Assembly: GCA_019636625.1 (NCBI GenBank)
Contig: JAHBXE010000011.1
Location: forward strand, 1-64,000
Reading direction: 5' to 3'
DNA: 64,000 nt
Source of the DNA: Phycisphaeraceae bacterium
GTDB taxonomy: Bacteria > Planctomycetota > Phycisphaerae > Phycisphaerales > UBA1924
Below are positions 52,743 through 61,056 of the stretch, one piece after another. The position numbers and the translations under genes were made by a program. Position 1 is the stretch's first letter, and every line of letters starts with the position of its first letter. The notes under the pieces were generated by a model. That model was not told where the DNA came from. It worked only from the letters and a program-made list of their open reading frames with translations, and ran no database searches.

Positions 52743-52810
52743 AGGGCGCGCCCGGATGGAAGGGGCGCCGGGTTCGAGTGGGGAGCGGCGGTGCGCCGAT
52801 ACCCTAGGGC

Positions 52811-53734
52811 GTGATTATTCATCTCAACGGCCGGTTGATGCCTTTGGAGCACGCCTCGATCAGTCCCTTTGATCGCGGGTTCATCTTTGGTGATGGCGTG
52901 TACGAAGGGCTGCGGTCGTTCCGGGGCAAAATGGTCGGGATGGAGCGGCACATCGCGCGGATGCGGGACGGACTCCGGGAGGCGCGGATCGACTGGGATC
53001 CCTCGCCGCTCACGCGGATGAGTGAGGAGTTGATCAAGGCGTGCGCGATGCCGGACGCGTTCGTGTACTGGCAGGTGACGCGGGGCACGCCGGGGCCGGG
53101 GCAACCGGTGCGGTCGCGCGTGCCGGCGGGTCGGATGACGCCGACGGTGTTCGGGTACTGCACACCGCAGCCGCCGATCGAGAAGTTCGTGAACGCCGAC
53201 CCGCCCACCGTGACCTGCGCCGTGTGCGAGGACACGCGGTGGAGCCGGGGGCACCTGAAGTCGATCTCGCTGCTGGGGAACGTCATCGCGGCGATCGAGG
53301 CGGATGAGGCGGGGGCGCAGGATGCGATCCTGGTGAAGAACGGGCTGGTCGGCGAAGGGACGGCGGCGAACCTGATCCTCGTCCACGGACGCCAGATTGT
53401 GACGCCATCGCTGGAAAGCGTGCCGATCCTGGCGGGCGTGACACGGGCGATGGACCTGGATGTGGCGCCGGAGATCGTGTCGCGCCCGGTGAAGGTGGAG
53501 GAACTGGCCTCGGCCAGCGAGCTGATGCTGACGGGCACCACGACGATGATCACATCGATCACGCAGGTCGATGGACGGCCCGTGGGTGATGGAAAGCCGG
53601 GACCGGTGGCGCGGTCGCTGCTGGCGCGGCTGACGCGGGCGATTGCCGTCGAACTCGGTTTTGGCGATATCGTGGAGCGGATCAGGGTGGATACGCTCTC
53701 ACCATGGAGTTCGCCGGTCAGCGCATCACGGTGA
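52811..53734 (+). CDS. dat: D-amino acid transaminase (class IV aminotransferase)
   Basis: PLP enzyme interconverting D-alanine + 2-oxoglutarate and pyruvate + D-glutamate. Class IV features are Y31 (FGDGVYEGLR), catalytic K150 in GHLKSISLLGN and E182 in VGEGTAANL. The stretch around K150 follows the D-alanine transaminase pattern (DIKSLNLLxN) more than the branched-chain type. It is 68 bp downstream of priA and overlaps murD by 31 bp, which suggests it supplies D-Glu to MurD. An L-branched-chain or 4-amino-4-deoxychorismate role is less likely but possible. Confidence 0.85.
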   Translation: MIIHLNGRLMPLEHASISPFDRGFIFGDGVYEGLRSFRGKMVGMERHIARMRDGLREARIDWDPSPLTRMSEELIKACAMPDAFVYWQVTRGTPGPGQPVRSRVPAGRMTPTVFGYCTPQPPIEKFVNADPPTVTCAVCEDTRWSRGHLKSISLLGNVIAAIEADEAGAQDAILVKNGLVGEGTAANLILVHGRQIVTPSLESVPILAGVTRAMDLDVAPEIVSRPVKVEELASASELMLTGTTTMITSITQVDGRPVGDGKPGPVARSLLARLTRAIAVELGFGDIVERIRVDTLSPWSSPVSASR

Positions 53735-55038
53735 TGGGGCTCGGCCGCTTTGGCGGGGGTGTCGGCGTGACGCGGTTTCTCGCGGAGCGCGGCGCCGATG
53801 TGCTGGTGACCGACCTCGATCCGGAGGACAAACTGGCGGAATCGCTGGGCGCGATCCGCGACCTGGTCGACTCGGGGCGGGTGCGGCTCCGCCTTGGCGG
53901 GCACAACGTCAGCGACTTTACCACGTGCGATCTGGTCGTTGCGAATCCCGCCGTTCCTCGCCCGTGGGAGAATCGGTTTCTTCGTGCCGCGGGGGCGGCG
54001 GGCATCCCGGTGACGACGGAGATCCGTCTGCTGGTGGACTGCCTGCCGACACGTGATCGGGTCGTCGGGATCACCGGCTCGGCGGGGAAGAGCACGACGT
54101 CGGCGATGATCGCCCACGCCCTCGGGCGGTTGGGGGAGCGGGTGCATCTTGGGGGCAACATCGGGGGCTCTTTGCTGGGCCGGGCGATCGGGCCTCACGA
54201 TTGGGTGGTGCTCGAGTTGTCGAGTTTCCAGTTGCACTGGCTGGGGCAGGGGCCGGCCTGGTCGCCGAGGGTGGCGGTGATCACGAACATCACGCCCAAT
54301 CACCTGGACTGGCACGGCGACATGGAGCACTACCGGGCGTGCAAGGTGTCGATGGCGCGGCGCGACGGACCTCGCGATGTGGCGGTGCTGGGCGAGGGGG
54401 TCGTATACGCGGACGGGCGGCGGGTAGTCCGGGTTCATGCCGCGGACCAGCGGGGCCGGCTCTCGGTCCCGGGCGAGCACAACCGCGCCAACGCCCGCGC
54501 GGCGGTTCTGGCCGTGTTGGCGGCGCTGGAGAAGGAGCACGACAGCGACTTTGCTCGCCGCGTCGAGGAATCGCTCGCGGACTTTGCCGGCCTCCCCCAC
54601 CGCTTGTGCCTGATCGGAGAGCGCGACGGGGTGCGGTACTTTGATGATTCCAAGAGCACCACGCCGGAATCGACGCTGTTGGCGCTCGGGGCGTTCGGCG
54701 CGGAGGTGGCACGGGTGCACCTGATCGCGGGTGGGTACGACAAGGGGATGGACCTGACGCCCATTGCACAGCGGGCGGGTTCCCTGGCGGGGCTCTATTG
54801 CATCGGCACGACGGGTCCGGGATTGGCTTCCCTCGCGGCGGGGGCGGAAGCGGTCTTCGCCTGCGGCACTTTGGAAGAGGCGGTGGAGCACGCACGGCGG
54901 CGGGCGAAGCCGGGGGATGTGGTGCTGCTCAGCCCGGCGTGTGCCTCGTGGGACCAGTTCGTGAACTACGAAGCACGCGGGAAGGCGTTTGCGGCGCTTG
55001 TGCGGGGCGCGCGGGCGACGGCGGGAGGAACTCAATGA
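53704..55038 (+). CDS. murD: UDP-N-acetylmuramoyl-L-alanine--D-glutamate ligase
   Basis: Adds D-glutamate in peptidoglycan precursor synthesis (cytosol). N-terminal Rossmann-like domain VMGLGRFGGGV; ATP loop GITGSAGKSTT near residue 122; TNITPNHLDWHGDMEHY near 197; LPGEHNRANARAA-like region and a late FDDSKSTTPESTLLAL. The ATP loop has Ser-Ala where GTNGKT is usual. 444 residues. It overlaps the transaminase before it and, by ATGA, the lipoprotein after it. Confidence 0.92.
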   Translation: MEFAGQRITVMGLGRFGGGVGVTRFLAERGADVLVTDLDPEDKLAESLGAIRDLVDSGRVRLRLGGHNVSDFTTCDLVVANPAVPRPWENRFLRAAGAAGIPVTTEIRLLVDCLPTRDRVVGITGSAGKSTTSAMIAHALGRLGERVHLGGNIGGSLLGRAIGPHDWVVLELSSFQLHWLGQGPAWSPRVAVITNITPNHLDWHGDMEHYRACKVSMARRDGPRDVAVLGEGVVYADGRRVVRVHAADQRGRLSVPGEHNRANARAAVLAVLAALEKEHDSDFARRVEESLADFAGLPHRLCLIGERDGVRYFDDSKSTTPESTLLALGAFGAEVARVHLIAGGYDKGMDLTPIAQRAGSLAGLYCIGTTGPGLASLAAGAEAVFACGTLEEAVEHARRRAKPGDVVLLSPACASWDQFVNYEARGKAFAALVRGARATAGGTQ

Positions 55039-55847
55039 GATCACTCCTGATCATCGGGACGGCATGCCTCCTCGCCGCGTGCGGGACGACTCGCCAAGCC
55101 TCGACGCAGCTCCCACGGCACTCCACGCCGACCGAGCCGATTCCCGTGCCGGTCGCGGATCCCTCGCCGGCGCGGCAGGAAGCCCCCATCGCCCCCGAGA
55201 GCCCGCCCCCTCGACTCCGCGAGTTGTTCCCCCACGTTCGTGCGGATGTCGCGGCGCGGCTGGTGGAGCTTGACGGCGTGGTTCCCATCGACTGCCATCA
55301 TCCTGAAACGCCCGTGGTGTACCTTGAAGTCACGGTCTGCACACCGGACACGAAGGAGCACGAGGCGCTGGTGGTGACGAAGGCGAGGCCCTCGCATGTT
55401 CATGCCGCGCTGCTGGCGGTCGGGTTCACTCCCGGCGCACCCGGTCGATGGACGTGGGACGGGAAGAGTCTCAAAGCGATCGCGCCGACGGGCGATGCAC
55501 TGGACGTCTCGGTGGCCTATCGCGCCGCGGATGGAACGGAGATTGAGACCCCGGTGACACGGTGGGTGACCAACGCGGATCCGAAGGGACCCGCGTTTGG
55601 CGCGGCGGCGGGTTCACGGTTTGTATTTTCGGGCTCGGCGATGGTGATGCGGGAAGGTCGAGAGTGGTACGACGCGGACGGGAGCGGGCTGCTCATCGGG
55701 CTGACCACGTTCGGATCTGAGGCCATCGCGTGGAGCGAGGTGATCAGCCACGACGCCACGATCGCAGAACCGGAGTGGATCGCGGATCCGAAAGTCGTGC
55801 CGAAGTTTGGCACGCCGGTGGTGGTGCGGATCAGGCCGGCCCGTTAG
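55035..55847 (+). CDS. Lipoprotein with YdjY-like domain
   Basis: ATG at 55035 overlaps the murD stop (ATGA). Lipobox LLAAC at residues 11-15. Pro-rich linker to about residue 55, then VPIDCHHPETPVVYLEVTVC-like segment and HVHAALLAVGFTPGAPG, which resemble the YdjY domain of planctomycete exported proteins (E. coli YdjY is ferredoxin-like in fold). Function unknown. Convergent with the HtrA gene with a 4-bp overlap of ends. Confidence 0.75.
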   Translation: MRSLLIIGTACLLAACGTTRQASTQLPRHSTPTEPIPVPVADPSPARQEAPIAPESPPPRLRELFPHVRADVAARLVELDGVVPIDCHHPETPVVYLEVTVCTPDTKEHEALVVTKARPSHVHAALLAVGFTPGAPGRWTWDGKSLKAIAPTGDALDVSVAYRAADGTEIETPVTRWVTNADPKGPAFGAAAGSRFVFSGSAMVMREGREWYDADGSGLLIGLTTFGSEAIAWSEVISHDATIAEPEWIADPKVVPKFGTPVVVRIRPAR

Positions 55848-57277
55848 CGCAGCACCTGGAGTTGGATCGTCTTGCTCTCGGTGGTGTCGCCGCTTGCGAC
55901 GGAGACCACAACGGGGATTCGCCGCCCGAGCAGGAGCCCCGCCTCGCCGAGGGCCAGGAAGAACTCCTCCGCATCCTTGACGGGCTTTCCCGCGACCATG
56001 GTGATTCGCTGGCCGGGCTCGAATCCCATCGACGAGGCCCGCGAGCCCTCCTGAACATCGTTGACGACGGCCCCGCGGCCAGAGGTCTCGACGCGGAGGC
56101 CCATGCGGAACATCGTCGAAACCGCCGCGCCCACCAGGAGGTCTTCCTTCGGACGGGCGACGAGGGTGACCGGAACCTCTCTGAAGGCGCCGGACTGCCA
56201 GACGCGCAGCTTGACTTCCTCACCGGGCCGGCGGGCACTGACGATGGAGCGGAGCAGGTTGGACTCGCCCGTGAACTCGCCGTCCACCGCGACGATGATG
56301 TCGCCCGGGCGGACGCCCGCCTTCGCGGCCGGTCCATCGTCGGTGACCGTGACCACGCGGACACCGGCGCCGTGGTAGCCGTTTTCGTCGATGATCCGGG
56401 CCGGGCGGTCGTCAAAGCGAATGCCGAGCAGGCCTCGCGACACTTCGCCATGCTTGAGCAGTTGTGCCACGACGGACTCGATGGTGCCCAGGGGAATGGC
56501 GAAGCTGATGCCGGCGGAGTCCCCGCCGTCATCGCCGATGGCGCCGTCGCTGTTGCGGCCGGTGGCGATGGCGACGCTCATGCCGATGACACGGCCCTTG
56601 GTGTCCACCAGGGGACCGCCGGAGTTGCCGGGGTTCACGGCGGCGTCGGTCTGGATGAAGTTCGTGAACCCGCCGAACTCGACGGCGGAGGTCGGATCCC
56701 GCCCCAGACCGCTGATGATCCCCTGCGACATCGAGAACTTGAACCCGAAGGGAGAGCCAAAGGCGAACACGGTCTCACCCTGTCTTGGTTGAACACCCGT
56801 CGCCCGACGGATAGGGAACACGCCGGAATCAGCGGGGATCTTGAAGACCGCGATGTCGGTGTACGGATCGGCGAGGAACACTTCTCCGCGGATTCGCTCG
56901 GTGCTCACGATCCGACCATCGGGGAACTGGACCGAGATCCGTTCAGCGCCGCGGACAACGTGCGCATTGGTGACGATGTGGCCGTCGGAATCGAACACCC
57001 AGCCCGACCCGGTGGAACGCGCGCCGAACCGCCGGCGGGCGTCGGAAAACACTTCAATGTGCACCAGCGACGGACGGACGGAATCGGCCACGGCCCGGGT
57101 GGCGGCGTTGATCCGCTCGAGGATGTCGTCGTCGTCGAGGGTGCGCTGCGCCAGGACGATCCTCGCCGAGGTGTGTGCCGAAGCGATGCGGCGCACGGCG
57201 GCCGGAACCGCCACCAGCACGACGGCGATCGTGAGCAGCACAACCAAGGCCGGCCCGAAGGAAATGAAACGGCGCAT
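55844..57277 (-). CDS. HtrA/DegP-type periplasmic serine protease with two PDZ domains
   Basis: One N-terminal membrane span or uncleaved signal (LVVLLTIAVVLVAVPAAV). The trypsin-like domain has the triad H106 (TNAHVV), D141 (PYTDIAVF) and S219 (GNSGGP). Two PDZ domains fill residues 285-375 (GLLGIRFDDR, AGVRPGDIIVAVDG) and 390-477 (GFEPGQRITMVAGK). The layout suits protein quality control in the periplasm. ATG at 57277. Confidence 0.92.
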   Translation of the reverse strand: MRRFISFGPALVVLLTIAVVLVAVPAAVRRIASAHTSARIVLAQRTLDDDDILERINAATRAVADSVRPSLVHIEVFSDARRRFGARSTGSGWVFDSDGHIVTNAHVVRGAERISVQFPDGRIVSTERIRGEVFLADPYTDIAVFKIPADSGVFPIRRATGVQPRQGETVFAFGSPFGFKFSMSQGIISGLGRDPTSAVEFGGFTNFIQTDAAVNPGNSGGPLVDTKGRVIGMSVAIATGRNSDGAIGDDGGDSAGISFAIPLGTIESVVAQLLKHGEVSRGLLGIRFDDRPARIIDENGYHGAGVRVVTVTDDGPAAKAGVRPGDIIVAVDGEFTGESNLLRSIVSARRPGEEVKLRVWQSGAFREVPVTLVARPKEDLLVGAAVSTMFRMGLRVETSGRGAVVNDVQEGSRASSMGFEPGQRITMVAGKPVKDAEEFFLALGEAGLLLGRRIPVVVSVASGDTTESKTIQLQVLR

Positions 57278-57293
57278 CGCAACTGCCTCCCTG

Positions 57294-58175
57294 CTACTTC
57301 TGTTCGGGGCCGGGAAGCCCCCGGATGCGGAGCTTATCGGCCTCCGCCGGTGGCATCGTGTAGCGTCGGCCGCCAATATCGCGCGAACGCACCCGATGCA
57401 CCCACTGTTCCGCCGCCTGCTGCACCGCCGGTCCGAGCTTCGCGGCGGGCTCGGCAAATCGTGGCGGTGCATCGGTCATGCCCAGAAGATCCTGGATCAC
57501 CAGAACCTGCCCGTGGCACCGCGGACCGGCGCCGATGCCGATGAGCGGCACCGACGTCCGCGCCAGGATGCGCTCGGTCACTTCATCCGGCACGGCCTCG
57601 ACCAGGAGCAGCACGGCGCCCGCCCGCTCCAGCGCCACGGCATCCTCGACGATGCGCTCGGCTTCTTCGGCCGTTCTTCCGGCGGCGCCGTACCCGCCGC
57701 GGAGCGCCGCGAGTTGGGGCCGGCTGCCGACGTGGGCGCAGACAGGGATCCCGGCTCGGGCCATCTTCGCGATGAGCGGGGCAAACGAGGCCTCGGCCTC
57801 GACCTTGACGCTGTCGGCCAGCCCCTCGGTCAGGAACCGCCCGGCGTTGCGGATTGCCTCTCCCTCGTCCGCCTGGTAGCTCATGAACGGCATGTCGCCC
57901 ATGACGTGCGCCATTGGCGCGCCGCGCTTGACCGCCGCGGTGAGGGCCAGAAGGACATCCAGCGGCATGTCGATGGTGCGTTGGAAACCGAGGATAACTT
58001 CCGCGGCGGTATCGCCGACGAGGAGCACCGGGACGCCGGCGCGGTCCAACCACCGCGCGGTCGTGGCGTCGTAGCACGTGAGGCAGGCGAAGGCTTCGCC
58101 CTTTTCAGCAAACTCCCGGAGCGTGCGGAGCGTGACCGGTTGACGGTTCGGCAGGTCGTCCGGCGGAGTGGCCAT
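57294..58175 (-). CDS. panB: 3-methyl-2-oxobutanoate hydroxymethyltransferase
   Basis: First step of pantothenate synthesis, adding a hydroxymethyl group from methylene-THF to 2-oxoisovalerate. Motifs: FACLTCYDATTARWLD, LLVGDTAAEVILGF (Asp ligand of Mg2+), GDMPFMSYQ, a KVEAEASF strand and LVEAVPDEV with catalytic Glu, then IGIGAGPRCHGQVLV. TIM barrel of 293 residues from ATG at 58175; an ATG at 58217 in the same frame adds a Pro-rich tail. 16 bp downstream of the HtrA start on the same strand, so probably co-transcribed. Confidence 0.92.
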   Translation of the reverse strand: MATPPDDLPNRQPVTLRTLREFAEKGEAFACLTCYDATTARWLDRAGVPVLLVGDTAAEVILGFQRTIDMPLDVLLALTAAVKRGAPMAHVMGDMPFMSYQADEGEAIRNAGRFLTEGLADSVKVEAEASFAPLIAKMARAGIPVCAHVGSRPQLAALRGGYGAAGRTAEEAERIVEDAVALERAGAVLLLVEAVPDEVTERILARTSVPLIGIGAGPRCHGQVLVIQDLLGMTDAPPRFAEPAAKLGPAVQQAAEQWVHRVRSRDIGGRRYTMPPAEADKLRIRGLPGPEQK

Positions 58176-58252
58176 GGAAGATGGTCGGGGTCGCGCGGGA
58201 GAACGCGGGATGTCCATGGCCAATCGTATCCCCCGCGGAAAAAGCCCGATTC

Positions 58253-58720
58253 TCAGGGCATCAGCCACCACTTCAGCAGAACAAACAGCACGGCGCCGAT
58301 CCCGAACGCCAGAAAGAGCAGCATGCCGGGGCTGATTGACTCGGTCGAGGACGGCGGGCGGACCATGGCCAGGCGATCCTGAGGAGAACCGCTCAACGCT
58401 TCACCGGACCGGGCGGCATCCTGCGCGATGGCGATGACCAGCGCGGCATCGAACGGACGAAGGCCCATGCGGGCGGCCTGTGTAACCAGGGACCGGCGAT
58501 CGTCGGGCCGGAGTATGGCGGCGCGGCCACCTTGCAATGACATGGTCGTACGCACCGCCAGCACCCAACGGGCGTCGAGCGCATCAAGCTGGGATGCTTC
58601 CCGATTGGCCGTTCGCACGAGGCGTTCCGAAGATGCGGGCGCGTGGCGTGCCGGAGACGCCGAGGAAGGTTCGGCGTTGACCAGACGCAACACGGGAGAA
58701 CTTGAAACGGCGCCCGACAT
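58253..58720 (-). CDS. Small single-pass membrane protein
   Basis: Cytosolic Ala/Arg-rich domain (residues 1-125, including WVLAVRTTMSLQGGRAA and SLVTQAARMGLRPFDAALVI) and one C-terminal membrane span (MLLFLAFGIGAVLFVLLKWW). No family recognised. ATG at 58720 or 58735 are both possible. Followed by panB. Confidence 0.6.
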   Translation of the reverse strand: MSGAVSSSPVLRLVNAEPSSASPARHAPASSERLVRTANREASQLDALDARWVLAVRTTMSLQGGRAAILRPDDRRSLVTQAARMGLRPFDAALVIAIAQDAARSGEALSGSPQDRLAMVRPPSSTESISPGMLLFLAFGIGAVLFVLLKWWLMP

Positions 58721-58921
58721 GGTTTGAAGATACATGCAGAAAGCATGCCGGGATCGGAACCGACACGCTGTCCACCGGTTGTGCACGCGGGCCTGATAAA
58801 CTCCGTCCCTCTGTCCGCCTCCTTCCCCCCGCTCCCCCTCCCCCCCCTCCCCCCGACACCGGTGCACGTTTCCGGATCGGGCCTTGGACGGCCTGCTTGT
58901 TCTGAGGAGTTCGCACCCGTC

Positions 58922-59428
58922 ATGCACACTCAGGGATGGTCAGCTTTGCCGCGGATTGTTGTTGGGGCGGGCGCCGATACCGTGGTCGAGAAGCTGCGAA
59001 CCGCGTCGAAGCGCGGGCGGCTGGCCGGGTTTACCGCTCCATCGCAAGGGGGAGCGTTGTTCTCGGTCGCGGCCCACGGGCGGCCGTTTGATGGTGTTCT
59101 CGCCGGGTGGCTGAACGACGGACGGCTGGAGTTCAGACTGAACATGCACCGGCGCCTGCCGGTCATTTTCGCCGTGGTGCTGCTGGCGACCGTGTGGCCC
59201 GGCGTGTACTTCATGGATGAGTTGATCGCCGTGTTCCTGCCTTCCCTGTGGCGGCCCTGGGTGACGTACTACTGGTACCTGCCGCTGACGGTGCTGCCGC
59301 TGCCGTGGGTATGGGTCGGGCTCATGCGGCGGTCACGGGCGACGATTCACGCCTCGGCGCTGGAGGCGATCGGGAAAATCGCGGCGGAAACGGGGGGGAA
59401 GGTCGAGACTCAGCCGATGCCGAGGTAG
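58922..59428 (+). CDS. Small membrane protein of unknown function
   Basis: Residues 1-75 are soluble (VEKLRTASKRGRLAGFT); two membrane segments follow, LPVIFAVVLLATVWPGVYFM and YLPLTVLPLPWVWVGLM. ATG at 58922, 168 residues. The region upstream (58800-58860) is C-rich. Its stop overlaps livF's stop by 19 bp (convergent). Confidence 0.65.
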   Translation: MHTQGWSALPRIVVGAGADTVVEKLRTASKRGRLAGFTAPSQGGALFSVAAHGRPFDGVLAGWLNDGRLEFRLNMHRRLPVIFAVVLLATVWPGVYFMDELIAVFLPSLWRPWVTYYWYLPLTVLPLPWVWVGLMRRSRATIHASALEAIGKIAAETGGKVETQPMPR

Positions 59429-60123
59429 GCCTTGCGGACCTCGTCGCTGGCCGCGAGCTTCTTGGCATCATCGGCCATGACAATGCGGCCGACTTCGAGC
59501 ACGTAGGCGTGGTGGGCGACCTCAAGGGCCATGTGGGCGTTCTGCTCGACCAGCAGGATGGTGGTGCCGTCGCGGTTGATCTCGCGGATGATCTTGAAGA
59601 TGGTCTGGACGATCTGCGGCGCCAGGCCGAGCGAGGGCTCATCGAGCAGCAGGAGTCGCGGACGGGCCATCAATGCACGGGCCATCGCCAGCATCTGCTG
59701 CTCGCCGCCGGAGAGCGTGCCGGCGTTCTGCTTGAGACGTTCGCGGACACGGGGGAAGAGGGTGAGGGCGTGCTCTCGGTCCTTGGCGATCTGGGCCTTG
59801 TCGGAACGGGCGAAGGCGCCCATGTCGAGGTTCTCCGCCACCGTGAGGTTCGCGAAGATTCCCCGGCCCTCCGGCGATTGCGCCAGACCAAGGCGCACGA
59901 TCTGGTGGGCCGGCATGCCGGAGATTGGTTTGCCTTCGAAAAGGATCTGGCCGGCGCTGGGACGGATCAAGCCCGAGATGGTCCGCAGCGTGGTTGACTT
60001 CCCGGCGCCGTTGCACCCGATGAGCGTCACGATCTGGCCCTGCTCGACGGCGATATCGATCCCGTGCAGCGCGTGGATCGCGCCGTAGTGAACGTTCAGG
60101 CCTTTGACTTCGAGCATCGGCAT
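59410..60123 (-). CDS. livF: Branched-chain amino acid ABC transporter ATPase LivF
   Basis: One of the two ATPases of the LIV/HAAT importer. Walker A GCNGAGKST near residue 38 (with Cys in place of Pro), signature LSGGEQQM, Walker B LLLLDEPSLGLAP and the H-loop after VEQNAHMALE. 237 residues, as usual for LivF. Last gene of a livK-H-M-G-F run; separated from livG by an unusual 144-bp gap with an inverted repeat. Confidence 0.93.
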   Translation of the reverse strand: MPMLEVKGLNVHYGAIHALHGIDIAVEQGQIVTLIGCNGAGKSTTLRTISGLIRPSAGQILFEGKPISGMPAHQIVRLGLAQSPEGRGIFANLTVAENLDMGAFARSDKAQIAKDREHALTLFPRVRERLKQNAGTLSGGEQQMLAMARALMARPRLLLLDEPSLGLAPQIVQTIFKIIREINRDGTTILLVEQNAHMALEVAHHAYVLEVGRIVMADDAKKLAASDEVRKAYLGIG

Positions 60124-60147
60124 CGAGTGTCAGACTCCCAAGTTCAG

Positions 60148-60257
60148 AGCCACGGATGTCACAGACACGCACAGATGAGGAACGAGCGAGGCGGGAGCCT
60201 GCTCTGCTGGATGCACTTCCCGGATCCGATCTGTGTTCATCTGTGTCATCGGTGGCT
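60148..60257. repeat. Nested inverted repeat between livG and livF
   Basis: Outer arms AGCCACGGATG (60148-60158) and CATCGGTGGCT (60247-60257) pair with one mismatch; inner arms CACAGATGA (60170-60178) and TCATCTGTG (60237-60245) pair perfectly, around a GC-rich centre. The sequence style (CCACGGATG...CACAGATGA) looks like a small interspersed repeat inserted in the operon. Confidence 0.7.
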
Positions 60258-60267
60258 TTGACTCCCT

Positions 60268-61056
60268 TCAGTGTGCCGCGGGCGCGGCCTCACCCAGGTA
60301 CGCTTCGATCACTTTCGGGTTCTTCTGGATTTCCTTGGGCACATCCTCCGCAATGGTCACGCCGTAATCCAGGACCGTGATCCGCTCGCAGATGTCCATC
60401 ACGACACCCATGTCGTGTTCGATGAGCAGTATGGTGACGTCGAACTGGCGCATGATCTGGCGGATGAGGTCGCGCAGGGACTTCTTTTCCTGGGGGTTCA
60501 TTCCCGCCGCGGGCTCGTCAAGAAGCAGGACCTTGGGGTCCGTCGCCAGGGCACGCGCGATCTCCAGCCGCCTTTGGTCGCCGTAGGGCAGGTTCCGGGC
60601 TTGTTCGCCGGCGCGGCTGTCGAGGCCGAGAATGCCGAGCAGGTCGAGCGAACGGCGATGGATCGCCGCTTCCTGCCCCATGTGGTACGCCGATCGCAGG
60701 ATCGTGGACCAGATGGAGTGCTTGCCGCGGAGGTGACACGCCAGGCGAACGTTGTCCAGCACCGACAACTCGCCGAAGAGCCGGATGTTCTGAAACGTTC
60801 GCGACAGGCCCGCGGCGGCGATCTGGTGCGGCTTGAGGCCGTTGAGTTTCACCCCGTCGAGCGTGATGGTCCCCGAATCGGCCTGGTACACACCGGTGAG
60901 GAGGTTGAAGACCGTGGTCTTGCCCGCGCCGTTGGGGCCGATGAGACCGTACAGCCGGCCGCGCGGGAGCTTCAGGCTGAAGTTCTGCACCGCCTTCAGG
61001 CCGCCGAAGGAAATCGAGATTCCCTGCACATCGAGAACGATCGGGGGCGTGCTCAT
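60268..61056 (-). CDS. livG: Branched-chain amino acid ABC transporter ATPase LivG
   Basis: Second ATPase of the importer. Walker A GPNGAGKTTVFNLLTGV near residue 38, LFGELSVLDNVRLACH, signature NLPYGDQRRLEIARAL, Walker B LLLDEPAAGMNP, IEHDMGVVM. 262 residues. It overlaps livM by 4 bp (ATGA-type). Confidence 0.94.
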   Translation of the reverse strand: MSTPPIVLDVQGISISFGGLKAVQNFSLKLPRGRLYGLIGPNGAGKTTVFNLLTGVYQADSGTITLDGVKLNGLKPHQIAAAGLSRTFQNIRLFGELSVLDNVRLACHLRGKHSIWSTILRSAYHMGQEAAIHRRSLDLLGILGLDSRAGEQARNLPYGDQRRLEIARALATDPKVLLLDEPAAGMNPQEKKSLRDLIRQIMRQFDVTILLIEHDMGVVMDICERITVLDYGVTIAEDVPKEIQKNPKVIEAYLGEAAPAAH

